The position numbers and the translations under genes are program-made. A DNA stretch of 64,000 nt from Anastrepha obliqua (taxonomy: Eukaryota > Arthropoda > Insecta > Diptera > Tephritidae): contig NC_072893.1 in assembly GCF_027943255.1 (NCBI RefSeq), positions 38,524,001 to 38,588,000 on the forward strand, read 5' to 3'. How positions within the stretch are numbered: the stretch's first letter is position 1; every line of letters begins with the position of its first letter. This document shows, piece by piece, positions 1 through 10,049 of the stretch. The notes beneath the pieces were generated by a model. That model was not told where the DNA came from. It did not search any database and saw nothing but the letters and a program-made list of their open reading frames with translations.

Positions 1-94
1 TGTAGTTCTGAACTATACCCTTTACGACCACTTTGTATTGCAACTAGCAACTGGCAGTTTGAACATGCCAAGAGTTAACGAACTTTTTAGCCTC

Positions 95-285
95 TGTATT
101 GTACTGCTTGAAATTAAAATTTGGAAAGGTCGAGCCAAGAAGCACCAAGAGATTTGGTGGCTCCTAAACCACTCAGGCTAAAAAGCCCATTGTATTTAAA
201 GCTCTGAAAGAGAGTAGATAGTCAAGGAGGGAAGGAGAAAAGTATCAGAAAAAGAGATTGGAAAGAATAGAGATAGAAACAGAGA
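95..285 (-). mobile_element. 3' tail of a non-LTR retrotransposon (LINE)
   Basis: Read on the minus strand, this stretch matches the 3' untranslated part of the LINE insert at about 47790-47999. Shared words include GGGCTTTTTAGCCTGAGTG and GGAGCCACCAAATCTC, followed by a pyrimidine-rich section. No coding part is present here. The array at 280-520 sits where the other copy has a single AGAGACAGAGA stretch, so both features belong to one old insertion. Confidence rests on the long match between the two places; the family name (LOA/Jockey-like) is taken from the better copy. Confidence 0.7.
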
Positions 286-520
286 CGGAGACGGAGACGG
301 AGACGGAGGCAGAGACAGAGACAGAGACAGAGACAGAGACAGAGACAGAGACAGAGACAGAGACAGAGACAGAGACAGAGACAGAGACAGAGACAGAGAC
401 AGAGACAGAGACAGAGACAGAGACAGAGACAGAGACAGAGACAGAGACAGAGACAGAGACAGAGACAGAGACAGAGACAGAGACAGAGACAGAGACAGAG
501 ACAGAGACAGAGACAGAGAC
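280..520. repeat. (GAGACA)n hexanucleotide array
   Basis: About 40 tandem six-base units, GAGACG at the left end and then nearly pure GAGACA. The Glu-Thr and Ser-Val open frames through it come from the repeat and are not genes. The array lies inside the LINE tail described at 95-285. Confidence 0.95.
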
Positions 521-599
521 CTTTTGATTTTTTGTTTGGCCGGGCTCTTCCATCAATTCGAGGAGGACGTCTTGGTTCAAAAAGCGACTTGAGTGAAAT

Positions 600-1411
600 C
601 CTCGACGAAGTGCCAATCAAATGACGAAAGAACTAAACTAAAGAAAATATCTGACCGTAGCATCCAACGCATACTGAAAAATGAACTCGAAGTCAAGCCT
701 TACAAGATCCATGATCTCACACCAAAGCAGCAACAAGTCAGATTTGAGAGAGCGAAGGAGACGCCTCGCTTGGCCGAAAGCGGCCAATTTCCGAACATTA
801 TCCTTTCTGAATAGAAAATTTTTCAAATTGACCAATTCGTAAACTCCCAAAACGATGGGGTTTATGTGACCGACCATTCATACGAAAATTTGAGTTATCG
901 ATTGGCCACCAGGGCACAGCACCAGCCACAGGTAATGTTTTAGGCCGCTGTAACCGCAGATGGGTGCTCTCCAATCGATTTCATCGCGCCAGGCGTCAAG
1001 GTAAATGCGAAATGTTATCGAGAAAGTATTCTGTAGGTTAATTTGAAGCCGGTGGACAGACAAACATTTCGGTGGCAGACCATGAACGCTTGAACAGGAC
1101 TCGGCACCGTCTCACAAAGCTCGAGTGAACCAAGAATGGGTAAAAAATAACGTTCCGAACTTCATAACATTCATAAAATGGCTCCCAAATTCACCATACG
1201 CGAATCCGATGGATTATTCTCTTGAGACTATTTTGGAGAGTAAGGTCCGAACTAAAAGATTCAGCAGTCTCGAGGCGCTGAAAAAAGCCATTGTCCGCGA
1301 GTGGGCAAAATACCTGGAAGTCACATTCGGGCAGCTTGCGACTCATTTCTGGACCAGCTGAAGGCCGTAGTCAAAGCAAAAGGTGGTCGTATCGAGCAAA
1401 AGTTAATTGAT
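600..1411 (+). mobile_element. Degenerate mariner (maT-like) transposase
   Basis: The plus strand carries pieces of a Tc1/mariner-superfamily transposase. They are a C-terminal helix-turn-helix-like stretch (SDRSIQRILKNE, about 650-690), the first catalytic region, where the expected SDEK reads SE-stop-K near 812, the QDSAPSH block with the second Asp near 1099 in a shifted frame, and the C-terminal block ending MDYSL near 1220. At least two stops and one frame shift break the frame. Family knowledge: these enzymes cut and paste DNA using a D,D,D/E triad. The N-terminal DNA-binding part is missing or unreadable, and I see no clear terminal inverted repeats. The RTE-like LINE tail abuts its 3' side. 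It is certainly not functional. Confidence 0.75.
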
Positions 1412-1417
1412 TCTTAC

Positions 1418-2998
1418 TTACTTACTTAGGTGGCCATAACAACCCGTTACCGAGTTACGCCCGACTTCACTAGCTCTCTCCAAGCGCCTCTGCTCCGCCT
1501 TCTCCAATTCTGTACACCAAGCGAGCATAGGGTTTCCTCCACATGGTATTTCCACCGGAGCAATGGTCTCCCTCTGCGTTGGTTCCCTTGTACTTCTCCC
1601 TCGAACACCTTCTTTGCTGGAGCTTCTTCATCCATGCACATGGCATGCCCTAGCCAATGCAGGCGTTGGATGGCGATGCGTTGAACTACGTCAATGTCGG
1701 CATAGAGCTAATACAGCTCGTGGTTCATTCTTGGACGGTAGTCTTCGACAACGCGCACAGGACCGAATATCTTACGAAGAACTTTGCTCTCGAACACCCC
1801 AAGAGCGGCTGCATCGCTTTGTGACACTACCCATGCCTCTGCGCCATAGAGCAACACGGGTATGATGAGCGTCTTGTGAAGTGTCAGTTTGGTGATGCGA
1901 GAGAGGGCTCGACTACTTAATTGCTTACTTAGCCCATAGTAACACCTATTAGCAAGAGTGATTCTCCGTTTCATCTCCAGGCTGATATCGTTGTTCCTGT
2001 TAACGGCGGTGCCAAGATAAATAAATTCTGGCACAACTTTCAAGGTATAGTTGTCTCCAAAGCCGTATGAGCTTCGTTGGTATACCAAACTCGGACATGG
2101 TGGCGTACAGGCAGTCCCTTATCGGACTATCGAACGCAGCTTTATAGTCGACAAAGAGATGATGGGTGTCGACTTGCTTTTCATGGGTGTTTTCCAGAAT
2201 TTGGCGTAATGTGAAGATCTGGTCTATGGTGGACTTACCACGTCTGAAGCCGCACTGATAAGGCGCGATCAGTGTGTTGGCAAACGGCTTAAGTCTTCCA
2301 CATAGGACGTTAGACAGGACCTTGGAAGCGATGGTTAGAAGACTGATGCCCCGGTAATTGGTGCAGATCGTCGGATCACCCTTCTTCAGTACAGGACAAA
2401 GAACACTGAGATTCCAATCGTCGGGCATGCTTTCTGCTAGCCATATTTTGCAGATGAGCTGATGCATGCTCCCTATCAGCACATCGCCGCCAGTCTTGAA
2501 CAATACAGCGGGCAAGCCGTCAGCGCCAGCCACTTTGTTATTCTTGAGCCGCTGAATGGCAACTTTGACTTCGTCATGACTAGGTGGTGGAACGTTTAAA
2601 TTATCGTCGATTAGTGGTATCGGATCATCTTCTACTGGGGCGGAATTGTGTACGTCATCGCTAGCAAGTAAATTGCAGAAGTTTTCCCTCCATATGCCCA
2701 GTGTGGACTGTGTATCCATAACCAGATTTCCGTTTTTATCTCTGCAGGCTGATGCTCTGGTCTTGAAACCTTGTGTCAGACGCTTGACTTGTTGATAGAA
2801 TTGTCGAGCATCATTCCTACCCCTGTACTCCTCTAGCAACTCACGTTCACGCTTCACCTGTTCTCGTTTCTTGCGTCTGAAGAGGCGCCTCTCTTCCGAT
2901 CTCTTTTCCCTGTAGTTATCTCGCACGGCCCGCGTTGCAGCTGACTGCAGAGTTCGGAGTTTAGAGTTGATTCTTATTTTTGTATTATTTTCACACAT
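1418..2998 (-). mobile_element. RTE-like LINE, 5'-truncated and internally deleted
   Basis: Minus strand. Residues read from 2998 downward give a basic linker, then reverse-transcriptase blocks: GADGLPAVLFK, the NYRGISLL block, CGFRRGKSTIDQI, and the first palm motif FVDYKAAFDS near 2150. Near 2090 the frame jumps directly from FGIPTKLIRL to GDNYTLKVVPEFIYLG. The stretch that should carry the second palm motif (YADD) is therefore gone. The C-terminal part follows with frame shifts (YGAEAW, KIFGP, RLRWLGHVVRMD in relatives). The 3' end is a short TAAG repeat at about 1418-1429, typical of RTE-type tails. This is a dead copy; two relatives lie at 8880-9870 and 63415-64000. Confidence 0.85.
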
Positions 2999-4033
2999 TT
3001 TTTCCTTTGAATTGAATAAAAGTAATTTTCCGAACTAAATTTATTGCCTTTTTAAATGGTTCTTCTCTTCTCTTCGAGTGCAGTGAAGTAAGAAAAATCA
3101 GAAGAAAAAACAGAGTGTTGCATAAATTACTTGGCTTTTAGAGACCGATAGGAAGCTCTTCCTCCATATGAATTCATTTTGAAAGAAAAAAATTCGGTGC
3201 GGTTTGATTTCAAGCGAAAGCTGATTAAGCTTTAATTAAGCTCCGGTTTGGCTGCGGCTTAAAAATCTTAAGTTTAATTTTCTCTCATTTCATGAGCAGC
3301 AAATTAAACGAATGGAGCTTCTCTGCTTAAGGCACTCCCTTATATTATATTTCTTAAATAATTGCCACTGAGCATTGGAAATATTTTCACAGTGTATTTG
3401 AAATATGCTAATAATTAGAAATACCGTGCGCATTTGCATAGGTCGATGAAACTTTTAGATTCTAAAGGTAAATGGCACAGTGCGGAAAAAAAATAAATAC
3501 GTAAAAGACTCGGTCGCTTGCGAAATCAATGCAACAGCGAATATACACACAGACATATATGTGAAATGAAAGGATCCTAGCGAGCGTCCGAGAATTGTTT
3601 GGTAAAATTTATTGAACGCTCTCTACTTTTTTGCAGTAAAAATTGGTTGCTTTAACGAAAAATTAACTTATTAATGGATTTTCTTCTGACAGACAACTTT
3701 GACTAGAAGTACGTTTTAATAATTTAGAAAAGATTTGTAGAAATCTTAGTAAAGTATTTGGTGCACACAAATATTAATTTGGGTAAAAATAAATCCATTA
3801 TTTTTGCGCAATTGATTTGAAACTGTTCAATCTTTAACCCCTGGGCGTTGCTATGACTACTAACATGCTAGTCAACTTCGATTAGTTTAGTGATTTTATC
3901 GACATTTTCGAAATTCCTATTTTTGTCTTCAAAACTTCGTCATTTAGGAAGGTTATTGTGAATCCCGAGGTTTCCGGATATGTTGTATAGGTATCTCGAA
4001 AGTGATTTTGGGATTCGAGTTTCTTAAATTAAA
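2999..4033. other. Intergenic, no gene seen
   Basis: AT-rich sequence with no convincing coding exon, RNA gene or recognisable element between the LINE and the first MITE. Confidence 0.5.
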
Positions 4034-4308
4034 GGGTCCCGGTGGTCTAGAGCTCGAAAATTTAGGGTGTTTTCAGAATTTTTTTTACAATAAAAAAATG
4101 AAAAACGATATATACATTTTTTAGGCTTTTTATTTCACTTCTTTTACATACAAATATGAAAACAAATTTTTTTATTTTAATAATTTTAACAATGACGCTG
4201 AAGTTGAAGCATGAAAATTTCACAGTATATTCTTGAGATTCTATACATTCGAAATATTGAAAAACAAAAAAAATCGATTTTTCGAAATTTCTATACCACC
4301 GGGTCCCC
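4034..4308. mobile_element. MITE family A, complete copy (about 275 bp)
   Basis: Ends are inverted: the left end begins GGGTCCCGGTGGTCTAGAGC and the right end, reversed, begins GGGACCCGGTGGTATAGAAA. The left side is preceded by TTAA (plus one A). There is no coding capacity. A half copy in the other orientation lies at 31806-31976 and a terminal scrap at 33075-33119. Shared words past the end (CTCGAAAATTT, GGGTGTTTTC, GGCTTTTTATTT) confirm the family. It is nonautonomous and its mobiliser is unknown. Confidence 0.75.
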
Positions 4309-4823
4309 CGGAAAATTCAATAAAATGATTATGTTACTGTTACTTAAATTATGCCCTAATACCTTAAAAATACCGACCAGATAGCGCGTCATATGGAAGC
4401 AGCTTGTGATGTGTCGATGCCTAGATGCAAAAAACCGGCCAACAGAAAACCGGTATATTGGTGGTCGAGTGAGATAGGTGAGCTGCGCCAAACATGCAAT
4501 AAAGCAAGAAGACGATCTCAAAGAGCGAGGGGAAGACCAGTATTCGAAGAACTACGGGCAGAACTTAGAGCACACCGACTGAAGTTAAGGAAAGCTATAA
4601 AAGCAAATAAAACGGGATGCTTTTAAAAAATGATCGACGACGCGGATAACAATCCATGCGGTATTGCCTCTAAGACAGTCATGTCGAACGTAAGAGGTCC
4701 CCAAGCTCCTCAACCAACTTGCCCAGAACTGCTTGAAAAGGTGGTCATCTCACTCTTGCAGAACTTATACGCAAGTGGGAGAAAATGATGAGATTCAGGC
4801 GATTACAGTGCCAGAAGTATTAA

Positions 4824-5548
4824 GGGGGGAAGCTGGTCTAGAGCGCAAAAAATGGGCATATTTTATGAATTTATTTTGACTCAACAAAGGAATCAATCGA
4901 AAATCTGTGAAATAGGTTTAATAATATAGCTTTCATGGTACAAATACAAAATTTTTCGTCTGAATTAATTTCAAAATGGCCGCTGTCCAGCAGTTCTCCT
5001 AAGGCGCCTTTTTTTCTAGTGGGTCCATTGCCGAAGACGTAAACTCCTTAATTTTTGTCCTGGATCAAAAAATAAAATTTTTTTAGTTTCTATATAACAA
5101 CAGAAAGAGACGTACGTAGGATTTTTTCGATATTTTGGTTTTTCGCGAAATGGTGCACGTTTGAACAAAAAGTTACAATTTTCACTATAAAGAACGACAT
5201 AAAATTGTTGATTAAAAAAAACTATGTAATATAAATAAAAAATCCTACGTACGTCTCCGGAGAAAGGTATTTCGAATGTATAGTCAAAATTTCGTAAGAA
5301 TCGGTAAAGATTTGTTCGAGTTATGTCTTCGGCCAGTTTAAAAAAAGTTATTTCGAGAAAAACGCGTTTAAAGTTGTAAATAGCGTTCGGGGCATACCTG
5401 CGAGGCATTGCCGTCGAATGAAAAATTTGGGCATTTAGACATTTTTGCTGGCATCCCTCATTTGGTATATTATTTCTAAGACCCTAAAGCACCTTTTAAG
5501 ACAAAAAAAAATTTTTCGATTTTTTCAAAATTCTAGACCAGCTTCCCC
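4824..5548. mobile_element. MITE family B, copy 1 (725 bp) inside the R1-like LINE
   Basis: The left boundary is TTAA (4820-4823) followed by GGGGGGAAGCTGGTCTAGA. The right end reversed reads GGGGAAGCTGGTCTAGAA and is followed by TAA (5549-5551; CTAA where TTAA is expected). Removing it restores the LINE reading frame (VPEVL then STLTRIND), so it is a later insertion. The 130-codon minus-strand frame inside has no recognisable domain. Copy 2, at 14839-15564, is one base different in length. Confidence 0.82.
5107..5257. repeat. Perfect 21-bp inverted repeat within MITE B copy 1
   Basis: GAGACGTACGTAGGATTTTTT at 5107-5127 is exactly the reverse complement of 5237-5257, with a loop of about 109 bases. 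Each arm contains the palindrome ACGTACGT. A transcript through here could fold into a hairpin. Confidence 0.9.
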
Positions 5549-7436
5549 TAAGCACATTGACGCGAATCAATGACAACAAAACATTGGGGCCCGATGGCCT
5601 ACCGAATGCGAAATTTAAAGCGGCGGTGTACTCAAATCCAGCCGTGTTTGTAAACCTGTATAATTTGTGCCTGACAGAAGCTACATTCCCAAAGAGGTGG
5701 AAAAAGCAGCGCCTAGTATTATTGCTAAAACCGGGAAAGCAGCCGGATCAGCCATCGTCATACAGACCGCTGTGTATGCTCGATGCCGTTGGGAAGGTAT
5801 TCGAAAGAATATTAAGCGAAAGATTACGGGCGTATCTGGAGGGGCCAGGAGATCTCTCAGACAATCAGTTCGGTTTTCGTAGAGCCAGATCTGCTGTCGA
5901 TGCAATAGGCATGGTAGTTGATTTGGCCAAAAAAGGATGTTAATAAATTCAATAACACCAGAGCGACGAAAAAATGTGCAGTCATAACATAAGACATAAA
6001 AAACGCGTTTAATACGGCCAATTGGGCAAATATTTTGAATGCACTCAGCAGCTTCTCGGTACCAAAGTATCTTATTAGAATCATCTGCAGCTACTTACGC
6101 CAGAGAGATACAGAGGAGGGCCCAATGAGCTACAGCGTGACAGGTGGTGTACCGCAAGGATCTGTTCTTAGACCAACCCTATGTAATGCTATGTATGATG
6201 GCATTCTTAAAATCGAAATAACCGCTAATATAACCATAGTGGGATACGCCAACGATATCGCACTGGTAGTGATTGATAAGCACATAGACAGATTGCAACA
6301 TGTATGTAATGATGCCATAAAAAGAACACAAAGGTGGTTAAATAACGCCAGCCTGGAACTAGCTGCCCAAAAAACAGAACTGGTGCTGATCAGTAGAAGC
6401 AAGCAGGAAGAAAAGCTGTCAATATCAGTTGGTGGTCACGATATAGAATCCCAGAAGGCTATAAAATATCTTGGCATGTATGTACATTGATGCCAGACTA
6501 ACATTCAGGGAACATCTTAAAGCTGTTAGTGTGAAGGCGGCAAAGGTTAACAACGCACTTATGGGCATGCTACCGAACTTAGGAGGACCACAGGGCGCCA
6601 GGAGAAAAATTCTTTCCACTGTGACATACTCCAATTTGTTGCACGCCTCTCCAATCTGGGCTGGAGCAAAAAAAGGCCATTTTAAAGAACTACTGCAGGT
6701 CAGTAGAACAAGTGCGCATGTGCCTATAGAACGGCGTCATAGCTAGCAAAATGCCTATAAACATCCGAACAAACTTACAGAAGAGGTTTTACTGCTCGCA
6801 AAGTATGAAGCCAACCGACGAATTCAAACAAGCAGAACGTTTTACCTCGATAGCTGACTGGCAATTAAAGTGGGACCAGTCATCAAAAGGCCGGTGGACG
6901 CATAGGTTGATCACGCGGATTAACCAGTGGAGAGACGTTGATTTCTTCCTAACGCAGCTATTAAATGGACACGGATGTTTACAAAAATATCTGCATTGCC
7001 TTGACTTAGCTGGTAGCCCTCATTGTCCAGAAAACTTTGACGAAGAGGAGACGATTGAACATGTGGCCTTTTATTGTAGCCGGTTCGTTAAGGAACGTGA
7101 GGACCTAACAAGAAAAACTGGTGTGCTTCTGACGTCCATTAACCTAATTCCACAAATGCTTGAATCGAATGAAGAATGCAGGGCAGTGCAAGTTTTTACA
7201 ACTCGAATTGTCGTGGAACTTCGCAACAATGATTGGAGGCGAAGGAACGACGCGAGAAGAACGCGGCAGCAACCACAACTGTCGAATTGATAAAAAGCAG
7301 TAAGACGAATATAACTGTCGATTGAGCTTATTGCTCACGACGGCCTCCAGACGTAATTACCAAAACGGTATCCCTGTAGAATGAACCGTCGGACTTGAGG
7401 TGCTTTTAGTGGCGTTAAAGTCCCACACTGACTAAG

Positions 7437-7740
7437 GCTTTCGATTGCTTTTACACCTCGTAAAACAAAAAAAATACCTTAAAAATATCAAAATATCAAG
7501 ACTTAAGTTGAGAAACAAACGCGAAGTCGTTCTCATTTCCGCATACAGCGAACCGTACCGTAACTTTAAACGCATTTTTCTCAAAAATACATTGTTGAAG
7601 TCGGCCAAATTCATGACACGAGCAAGTCTTGACTCATTGACTTGAAATTTCTGATCAACTGAATATTCATATTTACATACATACCACCTTAAAGTGTCGA
7701 GGGGTGTCTATAGGGTGTTTCTATAGGGTGTCTTTGTAGG
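7437..7740. other. Unassigned; weak match to MITE B interior
   Basis: No gene. About 7547-7640, read in reverse, resembles the MITE B core (a GAGAAAAAYGCGTTTAAAGTT word preceded by a CGGCC word), so this may be a decayed relative. A short GGGTGT-rich repeat lies at 7705-7735. Confidence 0.3.
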
Positions 7741-8150
7741 TTGTTCTCATTCAACTAAATCGATAAATACGGTTGCTGATAGCTGAGAATGCCAAACTGT
7801 GTTGACATTTCTGATCAGTAAAGTTTGTCAAGTCATCATGAATCATGAATTCCAGGACAACGTTTCCAAATTGTGGAAATTTTCTTTGAAATAAAAAAAA
7901 TCTGTTCGCGAAGTGCATAAAGCGAAGTGTTGAAGAAGACACCAAATCGTCGTAGTTACCAACACCTTTGTCCGCCGACCACGTGGAAAATTGCTCATAA
8001 GAGTTTTGGCTTACATGCCTATAAAATACAGCTCATGCGGGAGTTGAAGCCAAATGACCATTGTTTGCGCCGACGATTTGCTGATTGCGCTCAGTTAGAC
8101 GTATTATTTATTGGAAAAAGTAATCGAAAATTGAATTGATCGAATGGATC
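7741..8150 (+). mobile_element. Mariner-like (IS630/Tc1 superfamily) relic
   Basis: The plus frame at 7927-8139 gives FGLHAYKIQLMRELKPNDH followed by RRRFADCAQLD. This is the linker between the DNA-binding and catalytic parts of the mariner-like family better preserved at 44922-45963. Upstream sequence resembles the helix-turn-helix part but is shifted and stopped. The catalytic part is absent. Confidence 0.6.
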
Positions 8151-8282
8151 ATGTAAACCGTAGCCGCGGCGGATTCGTGCCAGATATCGTATTCAAATAA
8201 AAGCCATGGAGCTAGAACCAGATTTTATCATTTTAAGTTATGAAGCTCTTAAAAAAACACCATTTATAACATATATTATTAT

Positions 8283-8384
8283 TATATATATATATAATTG
8301 GCGCTTACACCCTTTACGGGTGCTTGGCCGAGCTCTTCCGTCTGCGAATGGGAGTTATGCATTAACCCATTCGGCTACGGATAC
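8283..8384 (-). mobile_element. tRNA-headed SINE, internally deleted copy
   Basis: On the minus strand the head GTAGCCGAATGGGTT (box A-like) is joined almost directly to the 3' segment GGCCAAGCACCC and then a CGCCAATTATATATA tail. The same head and tail occur in the other copies. The middle with box B is missing. Confidence 0.65.
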
Positions 8385-8619
8385 TTATAATATTACAAAT
8401 CTTTATTTTGTAGTCAACGATTTTCGAGCGACTCCTTTTTTGAAAATTACATTTTTTTCAAACCGTTGGATTTCTAAAACTCGAGATATCCAAAAAATAT
8501 GATGTACTTCTAAATAAAAGATAATTAAAAATAAATAATAACAACAAAAAAAAATATATTAAAACATTCAGTTGCAGTTGTTCGCTCCCAGACTGACATC
8601 CTCGGTACCGCTATGCCAC

Positions 8620-8725
8620 TATGTACTCTATGTAAAGGGTTTTCCAATAACAGGTGTTATCTATCGCTATCGAGAGATGATTAATGATTTTTTATGGCCG
8701 GAGTTGGATGGTATTGATTACTCTG
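8620..8725 (+). mobile_element. Mariner-like transposase scrap
   Basis: The frame reads YREMINDFLWPELDGID, equivalent to YRAMINEFFLPQLDELG in the copy at 44922-45963. Only this short catalytic-domain segment is present. Confidence 0.55.
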
Positions 8726-8869
8726 GGATTTCTACGTGGCGGGTCCAAAACTCTGCGCACAACCAGCTATACTGGGATGCTTCGCGATCAGTAACTTTTC
8801 CCACTTGCGTGGACTTCTACATCTGGAACCATGCTCCAATACGGCGAATTTTGGAAAAACCCATGAAAG

Positions 8870-9870
8870 GAGAATCGACTCAAACCATCTTTTTGTCGAC
8901 TTAAAAGCTACATTCGACAGTACGAAAAGTAGTTCTCTGTACGCCGCGATGTCTGAATTTGGTATCCCCGCAATACTAATACGACTATGCAAGATGACGT
9001 TGCTCAATTCAAGCAGCGCCGTCAGTATTGGAAAGGACCTTCCCGAGCCGTTTGATACCAAACAAGGTGACTCGCTGTCGTGTGACTTCTTTAACCTGAT
9101 GTTGGAGAGCATCGTATGAGCCGTAGAACTTAATCGCTCAGACACAATTTTTTATAAGAGCGTACAATTGTTGGCGATTGCCGATGATATTGCCATCATT
9201 GGCTTTAACAACCGCGCTGTTAGTTCTCCCTTTTTCAAACTGGATAAAGATGCACAGTGAATGGGTCTGGTGGTGAACGAAGTACCTCCTGTTTTCAAAA
9301 AAACAGTCGGTGCACTCGCGTATCGGCACTGTTGACAGTTAAAGTTTCGAGGTTGTAAAAGACTTCGAGTATTTAGAAACCGGCATTAAACCGATAACAA
9401 ACAAAACTAATACACTACAAGGCTCTCATCATGCCCGTCTTAACGTATGACGCAGAAGCGTAGACGATGACAACATCCGATGAAGAGACGCTTGGAGTTT
9501 TGAGAGAAAGATTCTGCGTAAGATTTTTGGACTTTTGCACGTTGGTAACGTCGACTATCGCAGGCCATGGTGCAAAGAGCAGTATGAACTTTACGACGAC
9601 ATAGACATAGCGCAGTGAATAAAGATCTAGCGGCTACGATGGTTGGGTCATGTCGTCCGAATGAATGCAAACGCTCCGGATCTGAAAGTATTCGGTGCTG
9701 TACCAACTGGTGGTAGCAGAGGAAGAGGATGGCCATCTCTGCATTGGAAAGATCAGGTGGAGAAGGACTTGGCTTCACTTGATGTGTCCAACTAGCGCGG
9801 GCTAGCATGAGAAAGAAACGACTGGCACGTTTTCTTAAACTCGGCCAAAGTCGCGCCAATTAAAAAGAAG
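8870..9870 (+). mobile_element. RTE-like LINE, 3' half, decayed
   Basis: Plus strand, starting within the polymerase at HLFVDLKATFDS (first palm Asp). It continues through AMSEFGIP, a region with GDSLSCDFFNLML (near 9070), ADDIAIIGF (the ADD motif retained, near 9180), then LTYDAEA, KILRKIFG, RLRWLGHVVRMN and the C-terminus near 9860 with an AAG-type tail. Several stops interrupt it (9118, 9258, 9461, 9618). Unlike the copy at 1418-2998, the second palm motif is still here, which shows what the other lost. Confidence 0.8.
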
Positions 9871-10049
9871 AAGAAAAGTCGTATAGATAATGTGTATAGT
9901 TAAGCCACCTACGCCAAAAATGTTGAAGAAATGTTCCACGGCTGCTCTCGAACTTTATGGGTTTTCTCACAGGACTCTATCCGCGAGGTGTGTATGCTAT
10001 GAGACTTGGAATTACCTCGAGCACTGTTTGCGTCGAATGGAGGATGAGA

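Larger units (their letters stand above)
4393..7436 (+). mobile_element. R1-like LINE, ORF2 3' part, broken and interrupted
   Basis: Plus strand. The order is a basic linker upstream of the polymerase (about 4393-4626), reverse-transcriptase blocks (LGPDGLPNAKFK at 5590, SSYRPLCMLD at 5756, NQFGFRRARSAVDAI at 5865), GGVPQGSVLRPTL at 6140, and the active site at 6245-6256. That site reads YAND instead of YADD. Then follow the thumb (IKYLGM) and a C-terminal zinc-knuckle-like C/H pattern (HCLDLAGSPHC ... EHVAFYC, about 6990-7080). Stops and frame shifts occur near 4627, 5943, 6488 and 6745. A 725-bp MITE (4824-5548) splits the linker from the polymerase. The endonuclease part is absent. In R1-type elements this protein copies the RNA at the nicked target; this copy cannot. 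Confidence 0.85.

Noticed and set aside
222..620. Long open frames on both strands through the hexanucleotide array
   Set aside because: They encode only Leu-Cys, Ser-Val or Glu-Thr repeats forced by the six-base unit; no gene evidence.
5016..5408. 130-codon minus frame inside MITE B copy 1
   Set aside because: The other copy of the family has no matching long frame, and the composition is AT-driven; not supported as a gene.
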